Notes: generated by a model not told the origin, from the letters alone. Shown: positions 1-11,724, counted from the first letter of the stretch. The stretch: 64,000 bases of DNA from Anthoceros angustus (GCA_010909165.1 MU008179.1:620001-684000); one strand, 5' to 3'. A program made the numbers and translations.

Positions 1-1
1 T

Positions 2-1053
2 GTGGATGACATCATAATTGCTACGAATAGCCGTGGAGTTATTATCAAAAGTGAAGACCACTCTTAGTTCCAAGTACCAGATGAAGGATATTGGGACTCT
101 TACCTATTGTCTTGGAGTTCAAATTGCTAGGAATAGGGCGTAAGGTACACTTAGTATGTATCAAACCAAATATGTTAAAGAGCTTCTTAATCGTTTCAAG
201 CTTGAGGCAGCTCATCCTGCAGCCACTCCACTTGTATGGACAAGTCTTATCTACTCGAGCCCACCCACGAGGAGGAACGAGAGAGGATGCTTCACACACT
301 TTATAGGAGGCGAGGATGCTTACTCTTCCTGAGTGGCTGGACTCGACCTGATATCACTCATGTTGTTTCTATTGTATCGCAATTCCTTTCTAATCCCGAT
401 TTAGCTCATTGGGTTGAGGTAAAACGCATCTATCGTTATGTATCTGGGACCCTGCATGTAGGACTTCAATATAAGCGATCAGGAACAGGAAGACTGTTGC
501 TTGAGGGTTGGTCTGATGCTAATTGGGCAGCTGATCCGTTGACAAGGAAAAGCCTATCTAGCTATTGTTTTACCTTATGTGGTGCTGTAGTTTCATGGAC
601 ATGTAAGAAGCAACAGAGTGTGTCTCTTAGCTCAATTGAGAGTGAAAATGATTCCTTAACACTTGCTGGTAAGGAAGCTGTAGCTGGAAGGTCCTTAATA
701 GCGGAGATGGATCAAGCACAGGACTCACCTACCTTGTTGCATTGCGACAATATGTCGGCAATAGCTTTAACCAAGACGCCAAGTACCATGCTCGGACTAA
801 GCATATAGGCATTTATCATCATTTTATTAGACAGCTAGTCTCCGAGCATCATGTAACTATTGAATACATCCCAACAGAGGAGAACCCGGCGGATATATTT
901 ACAAAGAGTTTATCCAAGGCCAAGCACCGATTTCTCTTACGCTTTAGGCCTTGTGGACTTATCAAATGGTTCTTCTTAAGTGGGAGCTCTTACGCACATA
1001 CGCTAACTTGCTATACATTTACGTTCTTATCAAGAGTGAACTGGACGTGTTAG
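2..1053 (+). mobile_element. Ty1/Copia retrotransposon remnant (RT end plus RNase H)
   Basis: The window opens inside the YVDD box of a Copia reverse transcriptase: V-D-D-I-I is encoded from base 2. Frame-broken sequence follows to about 236. From 236 to 808 the reading is good: the RT C-terminal TRPDITHV motif, then RNase H with SDANWA (first catalytic Asp), SSIESEND and the HCDNMSAI block. A frameshift near 780 moves the reading into another frame, which continues with HARTKHIGIYHHFIRQ and ENPADIFTKSL and stops at about 1053. This order is typical of the pol 3' end of Copia. Stops and the frameshift show it is dead. The 5' part lies outside the window. Confidence 0.9.
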
Positions 1054-1094
1054 CTTGTTAGTCTCATTCATGTTGCTTCAAGCGTGAGTGGGAG

Positions 1095-1300
1095 TGTAGA
1101 GGTTATGGCTATTAGAGCCCTAGTTAGGGCACGTTTGAAGATTATACTTTAATAATTACTTAAGTTACAGTGATGATATGAATAGGCATCTTAGATTCAG
1201 TTTTATAACTACTTTTATATGCTCTTCAAAAACATTGTCTTGGTTCACTTTTTTCAATTCATACACTCTTTGTTCTACGCTTCTGTGAAATCCATGTGCC
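1095..1300 (+). repeat. Probable 3' LTR of the Copia remnant
   Basis: A purine-rich stretch ending in gggag just before a TGT at 1095 lies about 40 bp after the pol reading ends, which is where a Copia polypurine tract and the 5' end of the 3' LTR are expected. The following ~200 bp are AT-rich without coding potential. The right LTR boundary is not clear and no second LTR is in the window for comparison. Confidence 0.35.
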
Positions 1301-2300
1301 TTCACAAGAGCAAGAAAGAAAAGGCTGAGCAATCAGCTACAAAAAGGTAACGACAAAAAGCGCAAAGTCGAGGTCACAGTTAAGAGACAACACTTTGAGG
1401 CGATAAACGGGTCGGAGAGTGTCGAGAAGAAGAAGAAGAAGCAGGCGGACTAATGTTAGACCTGACTCTCCCTCTTTCAGGCCTGGAGGATCCTCTCTTC
1501 TGGTGGGATGGAAGGCCTTAATTTTGCTCCCGTCACCTTGTTGGGTAGCCAACAGGATGTATTATTTATGGAAGTGTCTCCGAGACTCGGGGAGGTGTGC
1601 CCTGTCTATCTAGGGCGCACAACCGATTTTGTGAAGGCTTCTCATAGCCTAGAGTGGCTCTCCCAGGCAAGAAATGAGGCAGGCTTCCGCCCGCCGAGCG
1701 CGAGGTAGGTCTGTTGGGGTGCCAGTCAAGCGTGTGTTGCCATAGTAGCTGAGAATCTCTGTCACCTTACAGCGCCTAACGCCTCCCGGAGAAGGCCGCC
1801 GCCCGCGTGAACCCATGCGGAGCCCTATCTCCATCGTGCCCACATTTGTAACCAATCCGGCAGCAGGGCACTTGTGGCTGCCAGCATTGTAAGTTATCAA
1901 ATTTGCAGGTGTTTGATGAAATGGCAGGTGTAGATGCTATCGAGGGCGCTCATGAGTCACCTGGCACCACTCTTATGATCTGACCGACAGTTTTTCCACG
2001 TGCTACGCCTGCCTCCAAGGTGGTTGGTGTAGCATAGTGCTTCCTAGCTCTTCATAAAAGATGAAGTTGAGCTTTCTGTCTCTTCAAAAAGGCGAAGTTG
2101 AGCTTTCTGGCTCGGCCTGCCACACAGACAGAGAAAGGCAAAGTTGAGCCGTATTTGACCCAGGTACCATATATAGCTCTCTTAATGAATGGGATGTAAA
2201 TGAATGAATTAAGGAGGCAGAGCCTAAACGTGAGGAGCTTTGAAATTATTGGTTCCCCGAGCCTGTTGCATTCCGATTGGAGGATTAGGAAGGGGCAAAA
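1301..2300. other. Intergenic stretch without recognisable gene
   Basis: Several short overlapping readings exist on both strands but none resembles a known protein. A possible TATA element (catatatagc) lies at about 2168, some 350 bp upstream of the first germin-like ATG. Nothing else stands out. Confidence 0.5.
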
Positions 2301-2304
2301 GCGG

Positions 2305-2385
2305 CAAGCAGGAAGCCCGGGCGCAAGGCGAGCATGGCTGCAGATGAGATATTTCGATGCGTGGAAAGCGAGGATCAGATACACG
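2305..2385 (+). repeat. GLP-associated promoter repeat, copy 1
   Basis: An approximately 80-bp block (core gcccgggcgcaa...gagcatgg...gatgcgtgg) upstream of the first germin-like copy. Similar blocks recur at 4258-4339, 4376-4441 and 6733-6806. Only the first and last lie upstream of a GLP coding region, so the middle two look like relics of lost array members. Confidence 0.7.
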
Positions 2386-2522
2386 CAGGAAAGTGCACAC
2401 TGCGCAGGCTCGTCAGCGAGCGGACTGGTACAAATAGCGGGCCGTTGGGCACTGCATTCCAACGATTTCATCCAGCAATTTCAGCGCTTCCCGGGTCTCC
2501 GAGTCGTCGTGCGGATCGAGCC

Positions 2523-3164
2523 ATGGCAGCATCCCAGCTCCTGTTCCTGGCCGTGGCCATGGCGGCAGCAGCCCTGGTTGCAGGCGACGCGGAAGTGGTG
2601 GTGGATTTCTGCGTGACGGACCCGGCGCCCGGCAACTCCATCCGACCCACCGGAAGCCCCTGCAAGGCTCTGGCCGACGTCAAGTCCTCCGACTTCAAGT
2701 TCACGCTGGTGCCGGGCGCCCCGGCGCCGCCTCAACTTCGGCGTCGCGGTGGGCTTCGCCGACCAGTGGGGCGGGCTCAACGGCCTGCAGGTTGCCATCG
2801 CGAGGCTGGATTTCGGAAAGGGCGGCCAGATCCTCCCCACCACCACCCGCGCGCCACCGAGATCTTCTACGTGGTGAAGGGCAAGGTGCTGAACGGCTTC
2901 ATCGACTCCGCCGGCACCCTGTACGAGGAGGTGTTGAGCGCGGGCCAGGCCTTCGTCTTCCCAGAGGCCTCATCCACTACCAGCAGAACGTGGGCAAGGG
3001 CCCCGCCTACGGCATCTCCTCCTTCAACAGCCAGAGCCCCGGCCTGCAGCTCACATTCAACGCCGTCCTCGAATCCAACCCCTCATTTCCTCCAAGGATC
3101 TCGCCCAAACTCTCAACGTCAAGAAGAGCGAGGTCGACTCCTGCGCAAGGCCTTTGGAGCCTAA
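2523..3164 (+). pseudogene. Germin-like protein copy 1, disrupted by indels
   Basis: Homologous along its whole length to the intact germin-like gene at 7399-8046. It starts with the same MAASQLLFLAVAMAAA-type signal peptide and contains the germin HHHPRATEIFYVV metal-binding box and, in another frame, FPRGLIHYQ. Compared with the intact copy, five small deletions switch the frame: about 2 bases near 2726, and single bases at C runs at 2835-2838, 2960-2962, 3079-3082 and 3140-3141. The total loss is six bases, so the final frame (RKAFGA then TAA) equals the first. This is either a recent pseudogene or a good gene damaged by homopolymer errors in the assembly. Expected product: apoplastic cupin of about 213 residues with Mn-binding His/His/Glu/His. 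Confidence 0.85.
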
Positions 3165-4137
3165 TCGTTCAGCACCTGTCCGCCTCCGGATCCGGAGCTT
3201 CCTCGTTCAGGTCCCCTAGTGTGTCCCCAGTTGTTCCCAGTCCTAGTCCAATCCGGTGACACCAGTGATAGGGATATGTAAGCAAGCGCACCGATTAATG
3301 CTCGCTGCGGATTTGATCTTTTGCTTTTCCTTGGGGAGACAGTCACGGCCCAGGCCTGGCTGTGCCAGTGGTAGCCATCTCCTCAACGTTTTACATTTTA
3401 TCACATGACCTTGTGTGAGCACACGTCCCTCTCGGCAACCCAGTGCCGTACACTCTACGCCCATGAGTTTACTCGTAAACCCTTGGCCTGCATGTGTGCT
3501 TTGTGGTGCTAGGTGCGCAAGCTAGTGTTCCATCGTTGTTCAGCAGACGACTGAATCAGGAACAGTGTTCTCGAAACCGGAAGAACAGCAGCCGCATACG
3601 CCCGCACCATGGTTCCGGATATGGAACAAGGGTTGAGAGATGCAGGTTTTGCGATAAAGAACTTCAGCTACGTCCGAATATCGGAAGGACAACGTACCCA
3701 CAGCTCCCCACGTGCGCCATGTCTCCGAGTCCCGAACAATATTCGCAAGATCCGTTTTGGTCTTGCACGGTGCCCCGACGCCATCCTTCAGACAATCCCG
3801 TTTGGAAGGGGCTTCCTTGGTCAGGAACCAGACCTGTTCGCCCATAATATGGTTTAAAGCCTTTTTGACTCATAATATGTTCTGCGCCTCTCCCCAAGGT
3901 GGCTCCTGCAGCAAAGTGCACTTTGCCTCGGCTCACAAGGCACATTTGAGCTGTATGTCACAACTGCATTGAAGGCTGTCAATATTAAAATATTGAAGGC
4001 TGTCAATATTAAAATGATGTACGCAGGCGGGATGTAGGTATCAGGGAGGCAGATATGCCTGCAATGCATGTCAGTGGCCGCAGATTGGTGAACTTGTTGG
4101 TTAGCCCTGAAAGCTGCAAGCAGAACAAGGAGAAGGT
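3165..4137. other. GLP copy 1 downstream region
   Basis: The first ~230 bp are clearly related to the sequence after the intact GLP (shared gcgcacc..tgaatgctcgc and gaggagacag.cacggcc blocks at 3277-3360 and 8150-8220), so the duplication unit includes the 3' UTR. From about 3480 onward I see no supported gene. A short direct duplication (tattgaaggctgtcaatattaaaa type) occurs at 3968-4014. Confidence 0.6.
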
Positions 4138-4441
4138 ATGTGGGCAAGGGCCCCGCCTACGTGGCCAGAACTTGGGCGGGCCCCTTGCCCAGCCAGATTG
4201 AATAAAAGTCTTCTCAGCTTATCTGCATACTCAAAGGCCCCAGCAAAGCTGCAATTGCAAGCAGGAAGCACGGGCGCAAAGCGAGCATGGCTGCATATGA
4301 GATATTTTGTTGCGTGGAAAGCGAGAGTCCGATACACGTAGGGAAAGTCCTCTTCAAAGCGGCGGTTACCCCTTGCAAGCAGGAAGCCCGGGCGCAAAGC
4401 CAGCATGGCGGCCCATGGGATTACATGATTTGATGCGTGGA
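4138..4441 (+). repeat. GLP relics: coding shard and two promoter-repeat copies
   Basis: 4138-4162 repeats the GLP copy 1 segment near 2990 (gtgggcaagggccccgcctac). Two copies of the GLP promoter repeat follow at 4258-4339 and 4376-4441. No intact GLP reading lies here. The arrangement suggests collapsed extra members of a GLP tandem array. Confidence 0.65.
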
Positions 4442-4599
4442 ATTTGAAATCATGGGTCAGATACATGGAGGGTCGAGACTCAAAGTATTGGAATAAGAGC
4501 TTGCCCCTGCTGCATTGCATGCACTTGGTAGTTGGTGCTTGCTTTGAGATTTTAGAGGAGGAGGTTGAGGTGGAAATGAAGGAAGCTGTTAACGTGTCC

Positions 4600-5900
4600 A
4601 TGGGCAAAGAAGTTAGTCAGCACGATATGTTTACCATTCCACTTTCCTTTACGTCAACTCCACGAGAATCCCCCACATAGGCCAGCTGCTTCTCCTTCTT
4701 ATTAGTGAAGGTTATGAACAGGTGTCTATTGTTTGAGACATGGGTTGTGGCCCCAGAATCCATAAATCATAGTGGTTTCTTAATGATGTAAGCAGACAAT
4801 AAGAACAGTGGAGCCACTCTTGTAAATAGGCTGTGAGGATGAAGCACCCTTAGAGGCAACATGAGCAGTAGGTTTGAAATCCTTCCTAGGTTCACCAGTT
4901 CTTTTTGCAACAGTCTCTCTCCCATTGTCTAGTAATCTGACACCAGTTGCAGGTACCTTCGCATTTGGCAACAGTGGGAGTAGCAGAAGATGGATTTTTC
5001 TTTTTCTTCCCCTTCTCTCTCCCTATCCAAATGCTTTTCCCGAATTGATGCAACTAGAACCTTCTCTGTGTGCCCCCTTGCGATGCTACTAGATTGAGTT
5101 CGACTCTACTCCTTTTGAAGAATGGCTCCAATTAGCTCATTGAGGGTAAGAGTTGGTGTACTTCCTGATTGCACTACAGAAACATATGTCAGCAAGGAAG
5201 AATTCTGATTGGAAACAAATTGCTGGTAGAAAGAAGGAAGACTGGAAAGAAGTTGAGCAACGACTTCAATTTCCTATAGCTTACTGCCTAACATGGTAAG
5301 CTTAGCCTTAAAACATTGAAATGTGCTTATATGAGTGCCGATGTTGACCCCTTCTTCCATTTCTAGCAATAACCAAGGTTAGAATGTTGTGAACTTCTTT
5401 CATTTCTAGCAGTAACCAAGGTTAGAATGTTGTGAACTTGATATGTGTCTTCAAATGTGTCCATACATCTGCCGCTATTGGGAGAAACTCAACCTCGAAA
5501 TAATAGCCTCATCCAATCCAGACAGTAAGATGGCAAATGCAACTTTATTGCCCTTATTAAATTTGGCAATATCATCAAGTAAAGCTCTGGTCTAGGTCTT
5601 GAGATAGAGCCATCAACAAATTCTCACATGTCTCTAGCATTAAGGAATGCCTTCATTCTAGCTCTCCAGCTCTCGTAACTGGTAGCCTCATGACTGGCAG
5701 GCTTGCCATCAAACCTGTCTTTCACCTTGAACTCCCCTCCATAAGTATGATCAGCAAAGGTAGCCATGCTAGCACGCACTTGAGGAATAGGAGGAGAGAA
5801 GGAGGGAAATTGCTGAGCTAGAGATGTTAGAAAATCAACATCAATGTCCTCGTCTTCATCTATGTCACTATTATGTAGCCACCAAAATTGCGGCATGGGA
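4600..5900 (-). mobile_element. Copia gag-protease remnant
   Basis: Read on the minus strand from 5896: a gag N-terminus containing FDGKPASHEATSYESW and RARMKAFLNARDM, the usual Copia gag opening, then a stop. Further on, frame-broken gag follows (NKGNKVAFAILLSGLDEAI at about 5540-5490). Near 4750-4640 comes the aspartic protease motif MDSGATTHVSNN with a following VGDSRGV block. No integrase or RT is present and no LTR was recognised, so this is a 5' fragment that ends where GLP relics begin. Confidence 0.75.
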
Positions 5901-5949
5901 ATGAGGATAGATGGAGTAGGAGAATGGCTGAAAAGTGCAGGAGAAGGAT

Positions 5950-6730
5950 GTTGTTGTGACTAGCTAGATGTACAGGAATACTAGCTAATGTACTCTTGAA
6001 GAGGTACTAATTAACACCACTTCATTTCCTTTTTAGGGTTACGAGAAAAAAAAAACTTAAGGATATTAAAAAGGCCAGCTGGAAACTAAAGTTATAACAC
6101 ATTTCCACATGGCAATCATCATGGCATATAGCATGGATCATCTGCCATATTAGCAATTGCCAAAAGGGTTCTTCATATTCTTGGTCATCATTTGTATTGC
6201 CACATCAAGGCTTGTGCAAGACCGTTTCTCCAATACCTGCTCAAGGCCTGCTGAATGTTTGCTCAAGGCTTCTGAAGGTCTACTGAAGGTTGCTGAATGT
6301 ATGCTCAAGGGTGCCGAAGGTCGCTGACGGTATGTTCAAGGTTGCTCAAAGTTTGCACATAGATGCTGCAAAGGCTTACAAGTCTCATACTTTGTGGCTT
6401 GAGGTTCACAAGACGGGTGCTTGCGTTCAAGCACCAATGTTCCCACAGCCCTAAAACACAAAAATATGTATATCGTATGCAAAAAGATCCATGACACACA
6501 CCTGCCAACGACATGGATACACGGGGCAGCCCCCGGCCGATGTCGTTAAGTGTATGACGACATGCGGAGGGAGAACTTAGGTCACCTTCGATAAAAACCC
6601 CTGGTGTTACGGTGACGTTCGGTATTCCATAGTTAGCCGCCCGAGGCTCCGACATGACGTTTGAAGCACGTGATTCATGAAACAGGTCGTTTCTGCTTCT
6701 CTGGGGTGTGAATACTACTGACGGGCCCCA
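5950..6730. repeat. Non-coding stretch with degenerate short repeats
   Basis: Between about 6235 and 6360 an imperfect repeat of the form gctcaagg..gctgaa(tg/gg)t occurs six or more times. No coding signal. The rest up to the next GLP promoter repeat shows nothing recognisable. Confidence 0.45.
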
Positions 6731-6732
6731 AA

Positions 6733-6806
6733 GTTGCAAGAGGAATCCCGGGCGCAAAACGAGCATGGCGGCCGATATATGCGATAAGGTATAGTTTGAT
6801 GCGATG
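6733..6806 (+). repeat. GLP-associated promoter repeat, copy 4
   Basis: Diverged copy of the block at 2305-2385 (shared cccgggcgcaaa.cgagcatggcggc core), about 590 bp upstream of the intact GLP start. Confidence 0.6.
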
Positions 6807-7398
6807 ATACTTTGAATCTATCCGCTCGAAAGTGCACACTGCACACTGGAGTGCAGTGCTATGGCGTATCGATCTCGTCACGAAGGAAGAAGTTATACTT
6901 TTTTTGTGATGTGAGTGGAGCACCAGCTAGTTCGGTGCGGGCCAGCTGGTGCTCCACCTCTGCACTTGCAAGCTGATCACCAAGCTGATCGATTGGTGGA
7001 TCGGGCGGGGCTCCGCCTGATTAGGTATAGCAACCGATCGATCGCTGGGCAGATCGATCTCCGCAACAATTAGACAGTCACGGGCAGGGCAAGGGATCGC
7101 CGCGATGGCCGGGTTCGCCGTGCTGGAGCTCGAGCTTGGTGAATCGGGCCAGCTGATGCTCCACCTCACCATGGCCATCAGAAAAACAAAACGCATAACA
7201 ATTTCCTTCGTGACGAGATGGGTACGCCATACAGTGCAAAGGCTCTCTCACAGTGCGAAGGCTCGTGAGCGAGCGAACTGTTGCAAATACCGGGCCGAGG
7301 GTCCCTGCATTCCAGGCCTTCAGCAATTTCATCGCTTCCCGACTCCGAATCGTCTCAGTCCCAAATCGACGCCCGCGCCTCGTCGTCTGGATCGAGCC

Positions 7399-8046
7399 AT
7401 GGTCGCATCCCAGCTCCTGTTCCTGGCCGTGGCCATGACGGCAGCGGCCACGGTTGCAGGCGACGCGGAAGTGGTCGTGGATTTCTGCGTCAGGGCCTTG
7501 GCGCCCATCAATTCGATCCGACCCACCGGAGGCGCCTGCAAGGATCTGGCTAACGTCACGTCCGCCGACTTCAAGCACACGCTGGCGCCCAGCGCCCCGG
7601 CCGGCCGCTCCAACGTGGGCGTGGCTGTGGGCTTCGCCGACCAGTGGCCCGGAATCAACGGCCTGCAGATCGCCATCTCCAGGCTAAACTTCGGAGTGAA
7701 CGGCCAGGTGGGTTTCCATCACCACCCGCGCGCCACCGAGGTCTTCTACGTGGTGGAGGGCCAGGTGTTGTGCGGCTTCATCGACAGCGCCGGCACCCTG
7801 TACGAGGAGGCGGTGGGCGCAGGCCAGGCCTGTGTCTTCCCCAGAGGCCTCATCCACTACCAGTGGAACGAGGGAAAGGGCTCCGCCTCCGGCATCGCCT
7901 CCTTCAACAGCCAGGACCCCGGGCTGCAGCCCACGTTCAGCGCCGTCCTGGGATCCAAGCTCCTCGTTTCCTTCAAGCTTCTCGCCCAAGATCTAAATGT
8001 GAAGACGAGCGTAGTTGACTCCCTGCGTAAGGCCTTGAGATCTTAA
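7399..8046 (+). CDS. Germin-like protein (secreted cupin)
   Basis: Intronless 215-residue reading. I start at the ATG at 7399 because it opens a clear signal peptide (MVASQLLFLAVAMTAA, cleavage likely after TVAG) and matches the start of the sister copy at 2523; the longer upstream reading is the 5' UTR. The cupin core has germin box 1 (FHHHPRATEVFYVVEG, giving two metal-binding His and the Glu) and box 2 (CVFPRGLIHYQWN, giving the third His). Germin-like proteins are apoplastic oligomers that bind Mn and often have superoxide dismutase activity; oxalate oxidase activity is not implied. Length fits the family. The 150 bp upstream are homologous to 2400-2520, so this is the intact member of a local duplication. 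Confidence 0.93.
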   Translation: MVASQLLFLAVAMTAAATVAGDAEVVVDFCVRALAPINSIRPTGGACKDLANVTSADFKHTLAPSAPAGRSNVGVAVGFADQWPGINGLQIAISRLNFGVNGQVGFHHHPRATEVFYVVEGQVLCGFIDSAGTLYEEAVGAGQACVFPRGLIHYQWNEGKGSASGIASFNSQDPGLQPTFSAVLGSKLLVSFKLLAQDLNVKTSVVDSLRKALRS

Positions 8047-8570
8047 TCAGCCTCTTCCTCCTTGGGAGCTTCCTCATTCGCCATTTCAGGTCGTCGATGT
8101 CTCGCAGCTAGTTGTTCCTAGTCATAGTCGAGTAACATAGTTATGCAAGCTAGCGCACCAATGAATGCTCGCGAGCGCTGCTTTCGTTTGCTTTTTCCGT
8201 GAGGAGACAGGCACGGCCTGGCTTTTGTAGCCATCTCTCCAAATTTTGCATTTCCCACGATTTCGCATTCTTGTGCTCGTACCTCTCCTCCCAGCAGCCC
8301 GAGCCCACAATTTACGCCCATCAGTTACCTACTCACAACTGCACGTCAGTAGACCCCTACCGCCCCCAACGCACATGAGAGGATCGGCACTCGATAACAT
8401 CAAAGTCGTGCACATATTTAGTTTCAGAATCACACACCATCCATACCTTCAACCCCCAGCGGACTGGCTTGTTTGCAATATATGGCATAATTTTGCAAGG
8501 CCTATTTCTACATGGAATCATAGCCTCATCTACCTGGAGTTGGTTTCTCAATGACACTGAAGAGTAGATA
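8047..8570. other. GLP 3' region and intergenic
   Basis: The first ~200 bp are shared with the downstream part of GLP copy 1. The remainder up to the 89-bp tandem repeat shows no gene. Confidence 0.5.
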
Positions 8571-8748
8571 CATTACATGGATGCACAAGACAGTGATGCA
8601 GAGGAAACAGGAGACGCATGTAAGGAATGCGAATGCACTGTCACGAGAGCATCCTGGCACATTACATGGATGCACAAGCCAGTGATGCAGAGGAAACAGG
8701 AGACGCATGTAAGGAATGCGAATGCACTGTCACGAAAGCATCCTGGCT
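8571..8748. repeat. 89-bp tandem duplication at the receptor-kinase 3' end
   Basis: Two nearly identical units begin at 8571 and 8660 (cattacatggatgcacaag start, atcctgg end). On the minus strand the right unit encodes the last ~28 residues of the receptor kinase including its TAA at 8662-8664. The left unit repeats this in the 3' UTR. Confidence 0.92.
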
Positions 8749-11706
8749 TGCCTGAATTTCAGGGCCTCCAGCGTCTTGATCCAGGAGACAGTCAGGGATG
8801 CCGGCTGACTGGAGCCAGAGTCTGTGCAGCTCTTTCACTACTTCTTTCATAGTTGGTCTGTCCTTGGGAGAGGAGCTTAAACAGTGGACAGCCAGCTTAC
8901 CCATGCTGGAGATAGACGCCTTCCCAGAAGTAGACTGGTATGTTGAGGAAAGCGCAGGGTCCAAAATGAGGGGCATCTCTCGGTTTACAATGAGGGGAAT
9001 TGCCATGTTCACCAGGCTGGCCTCCTCAACACCCCTGCGAAAGTCCACCGGCGCTTGCGCAGACAGAAGCTCCAGCAGCACCACCCCAAAGCTGTAGACA
9101 TCGCTTTTACAAGTGAACTGGAAGGTCTGGTAGTACTGCGGGTCGATGTATCCGGGGGTGCCCTGCACGGCGATGGTGGACACATGTGTGGCCTCCAGAG
9201 GAGCCAGCTTGGAGATCCCGAAGTCCGCAACCTTGGCATTCAGGTTGTCATCCAGCAGAATGTTGGAGGACTTCACATCCCGGTGGAAGATAGGAGGGTT
9301 GGCAGCAGAGTGCAGGTACGCTAGGGCATCCGCTGTCTGGAGGGCCACCTGCAGCCTCTGCGGCCAGCTGAGCCCGGTGCCTCTCTCCCCTCGGAGATGC
9401 TCCCGAAGCGTCCCGTTGGAGACGTACTCGAACACCAGCACCGCAGCCTTCTTCTCCAGGCAGCATCCCAGGAGCCTCACCAGGTTGCGGTGATTCACCT
9501 TGGAGAGGATGAGGACCTCGTTCAGGAATTGGTCCTTCCCCCTGTCATTCTCCGCGCGCTTGCATTTCTTCACAGCCACGGTTGTGCCATCACTCAGCCT
9601 GCCTGCGTACACTGTGCCGAAAGCGCCCTCCCCGATCTGGCAATCCTGTGAAAAATTTGATGTGGCCCTTTGCAGGTTCCGGAGCGGCATCAAGGTGGCC
9701 TTGTCCTTGTCCTGCATCGCCGCAATCAACTCCGCGTCTTGGACATGTCTGCGGCTGTAGATTCTCCAGCGCCACCCTACTAGACAGCAAGTTGCCAAGC
9801 ATGCGAGCATGGACACATCGACCATGGCAAATATCATAATCCATGTCATCCCTTTCTTTCTTCTTGTGCTGGGAATTGGCCATGGCGCACTCTCTGCAAG
9901 CCACACCAGTGTCAGATTCGTCGGGAAGAATGCGTGCGAATTGCAGGGACTGTCATACTTCACAGGCAGTCATGACTCACCAGTTTTTTGAGGTATACCT
10001 GGGGCAGAGCCATCACAAGGTGGTAAAGGGACACCACACAGTCCTGGATTGCCGGCAAACCACTCCGGCTTCTGAAGTGCTTCTGGCAGCGCCGGCAGGG
10101 GGCCAGACAAATTGTTGCTGGAAAGGTTGAGATACGTCAGCTTCTTCAGCTTTGTCAAGCCGGCAGGAACTTGGCCCTGCAGCTGATTGTTGGACAGATC
10201 CAACCAACGCAGTAAGGGCATGTACGTCATGTTGTAAGCGCCAGGGATATCCCCTTCCAGCTTGTTGTTGCTCAGATCCAGCGTATGCAAAAGAGGCAAC
10301 ATCTTTCCGCTGGGAAGGGCTCCTGTGAGATTGGTGGCCCCTAATCTTAGCTCCTCCAAGGTGCTACCATACTTCTGGAAGATGAAACGCAGGGTGCCTT
10401 CGTCTGCCCCGCTGCTGCGAGGCCTTGCATTGTAGCCCAGATCAAGGACACTGATATTTGTGAAGTTGCTGGAACGGATCATTGCTACGGCCCCTGTGAG
10501 ATTGTTGTGCCCTAACCGCAGCTCCGTGATGTCTCCAGCAAACTGTTGCGTCGACACATCTCCGCTCAAATTGTTTTGTTGCAGGCACAGCTGCCGCAGC
10601 AGGGGCATGGACCTGTTGCTGAACCACATGGGAATGGGGCCATCTATTTGGTTATTGCTCAGATCCAGGGTGTTGAGCACACTCATTTGCCCGCTAAGCC
10701 CGTACTTCCCCACCTCAGGGATGCGTCCTGTAAGCAAATTGTGGCTCAGATTCAGCGTAGTCATGGACGCACTGGGCTGTAGCAGCTCGCCAGGAATGCC
10801 ACCGGTAAGCCGATTTGCCGACAAATCTATCATCTCAGAACGATTGCTCCATAGCCCTTGAGGAATCTCTCCCACTAACTGGTTTCCGGATATATCTAAC
10901 GACGCCAGAGACTTCAATCCTGTGCAGTCGGGGATCCTGCCGCTAAGATTGTTGTGAGACAGAGAGAGGTGTTGCATGCCCACAAGGCTGTCCAAATCCG
11001 GAATAGTGCCCGCAAGCCCGTTACTGGAGAGGTTGAGTTCCATCAAATTTCTCAGACCCGCCAGCTTGGGAATGTTGCCGGTAAGGCGGTTGTTTGACAG
11101 CTCCAAGCCTCGAAGCTCTGAAAGAGCCTGCAGATCAGGAATCGTACCTGTGAGCTCGCTGGATCCCAACGCCAAGGCCTGCAGGCTCGAGAGCACGCCG
11201 ATGCCGCTGGGAATGCTCCCGGTCAGAGGGTTGCTAGAAAGATCAAGGTAAGACAGATTCTTCATCATAACTCCAAAGTTCGCAGGCATAGGACCGGAAA
11301 AATTGTTCCTGGCCAAGTCCAAGCCGCGGAGGCTTTCGAGAGAAGCGAGAATGGGAAGAGTAGCCTGCAAAGTGCCTATCAAAGTAGGCCCGTTGTAGCT
11401 GCTAAGCAGATTGATATACTGCACGTCACCACTGAGGTTAGAGTCCTTGGACAGTCCTGGTGTGCAGGTTACTCCAGCCCACCAGCATGGATTGTCATCG
11501 CTCTCCTCCCAGTTGCTTAGCCTTCCTACTTCATCCCGTACCTGGCTTTTAAATCTGAGCAGCTGCTTGCCATCCATGGACAGAGCGTCAACCTTCCGGC
11601 TGACAACCAAGATGAAAACAAGCACCATCAGGCATTCCTTCCTTGCTAAACACAAACTAACCATGTCTTCTCCTTTCCTACAACATAACGCTGAGCACAA
11701 AGCCAT
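8662..11706 (-). CDS. Leucine-rich-repeat receptor-like kinase
   Basis: Two exons, 11706-9981 and 9893-8662. An 87-nt phase-1 intron (GTGAGT...TTGCAG) removes the in-frame TGA at 9970-9972 that would otherwise split ectodomain and kinase. About 985 residues; an alternative ATG at 11664 gives a better signal peptide (MVSLCLARKECLMVLVFILV). Order: signal peptide, LRR N-terminal cap (NWEESDDNPCWWAGVTC), roughly 16-17 plant-type LRRs (LxGxIP pattern), a GNPGLCGVPLPPC cap, a TM helix (MTWIMIFAMVDVSMLACL) and a kinase. The kinase has GEGAFGTVYAG, VAVKK, HRDVKSSNILL, DFG and GTPGYIDPQYY, so all catalytic residues are present (RD type). Expected role: plasma-membrane perception of an unknown ligand. 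The C-terminal tail is tandemly duplicated just downstream. Confidence 0.93.
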
Positions 11707-11724
11707 AACGCTGGGCCATTTCAC

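Noticed and set aside
9964-9972. Stop codon between LRR and kinase parts, suggesting two separate genes
   Set aside because: A canonical 87-nt phase-1 intron (9980-9894, minus) removes it and joins both parts into one receptor kinase.
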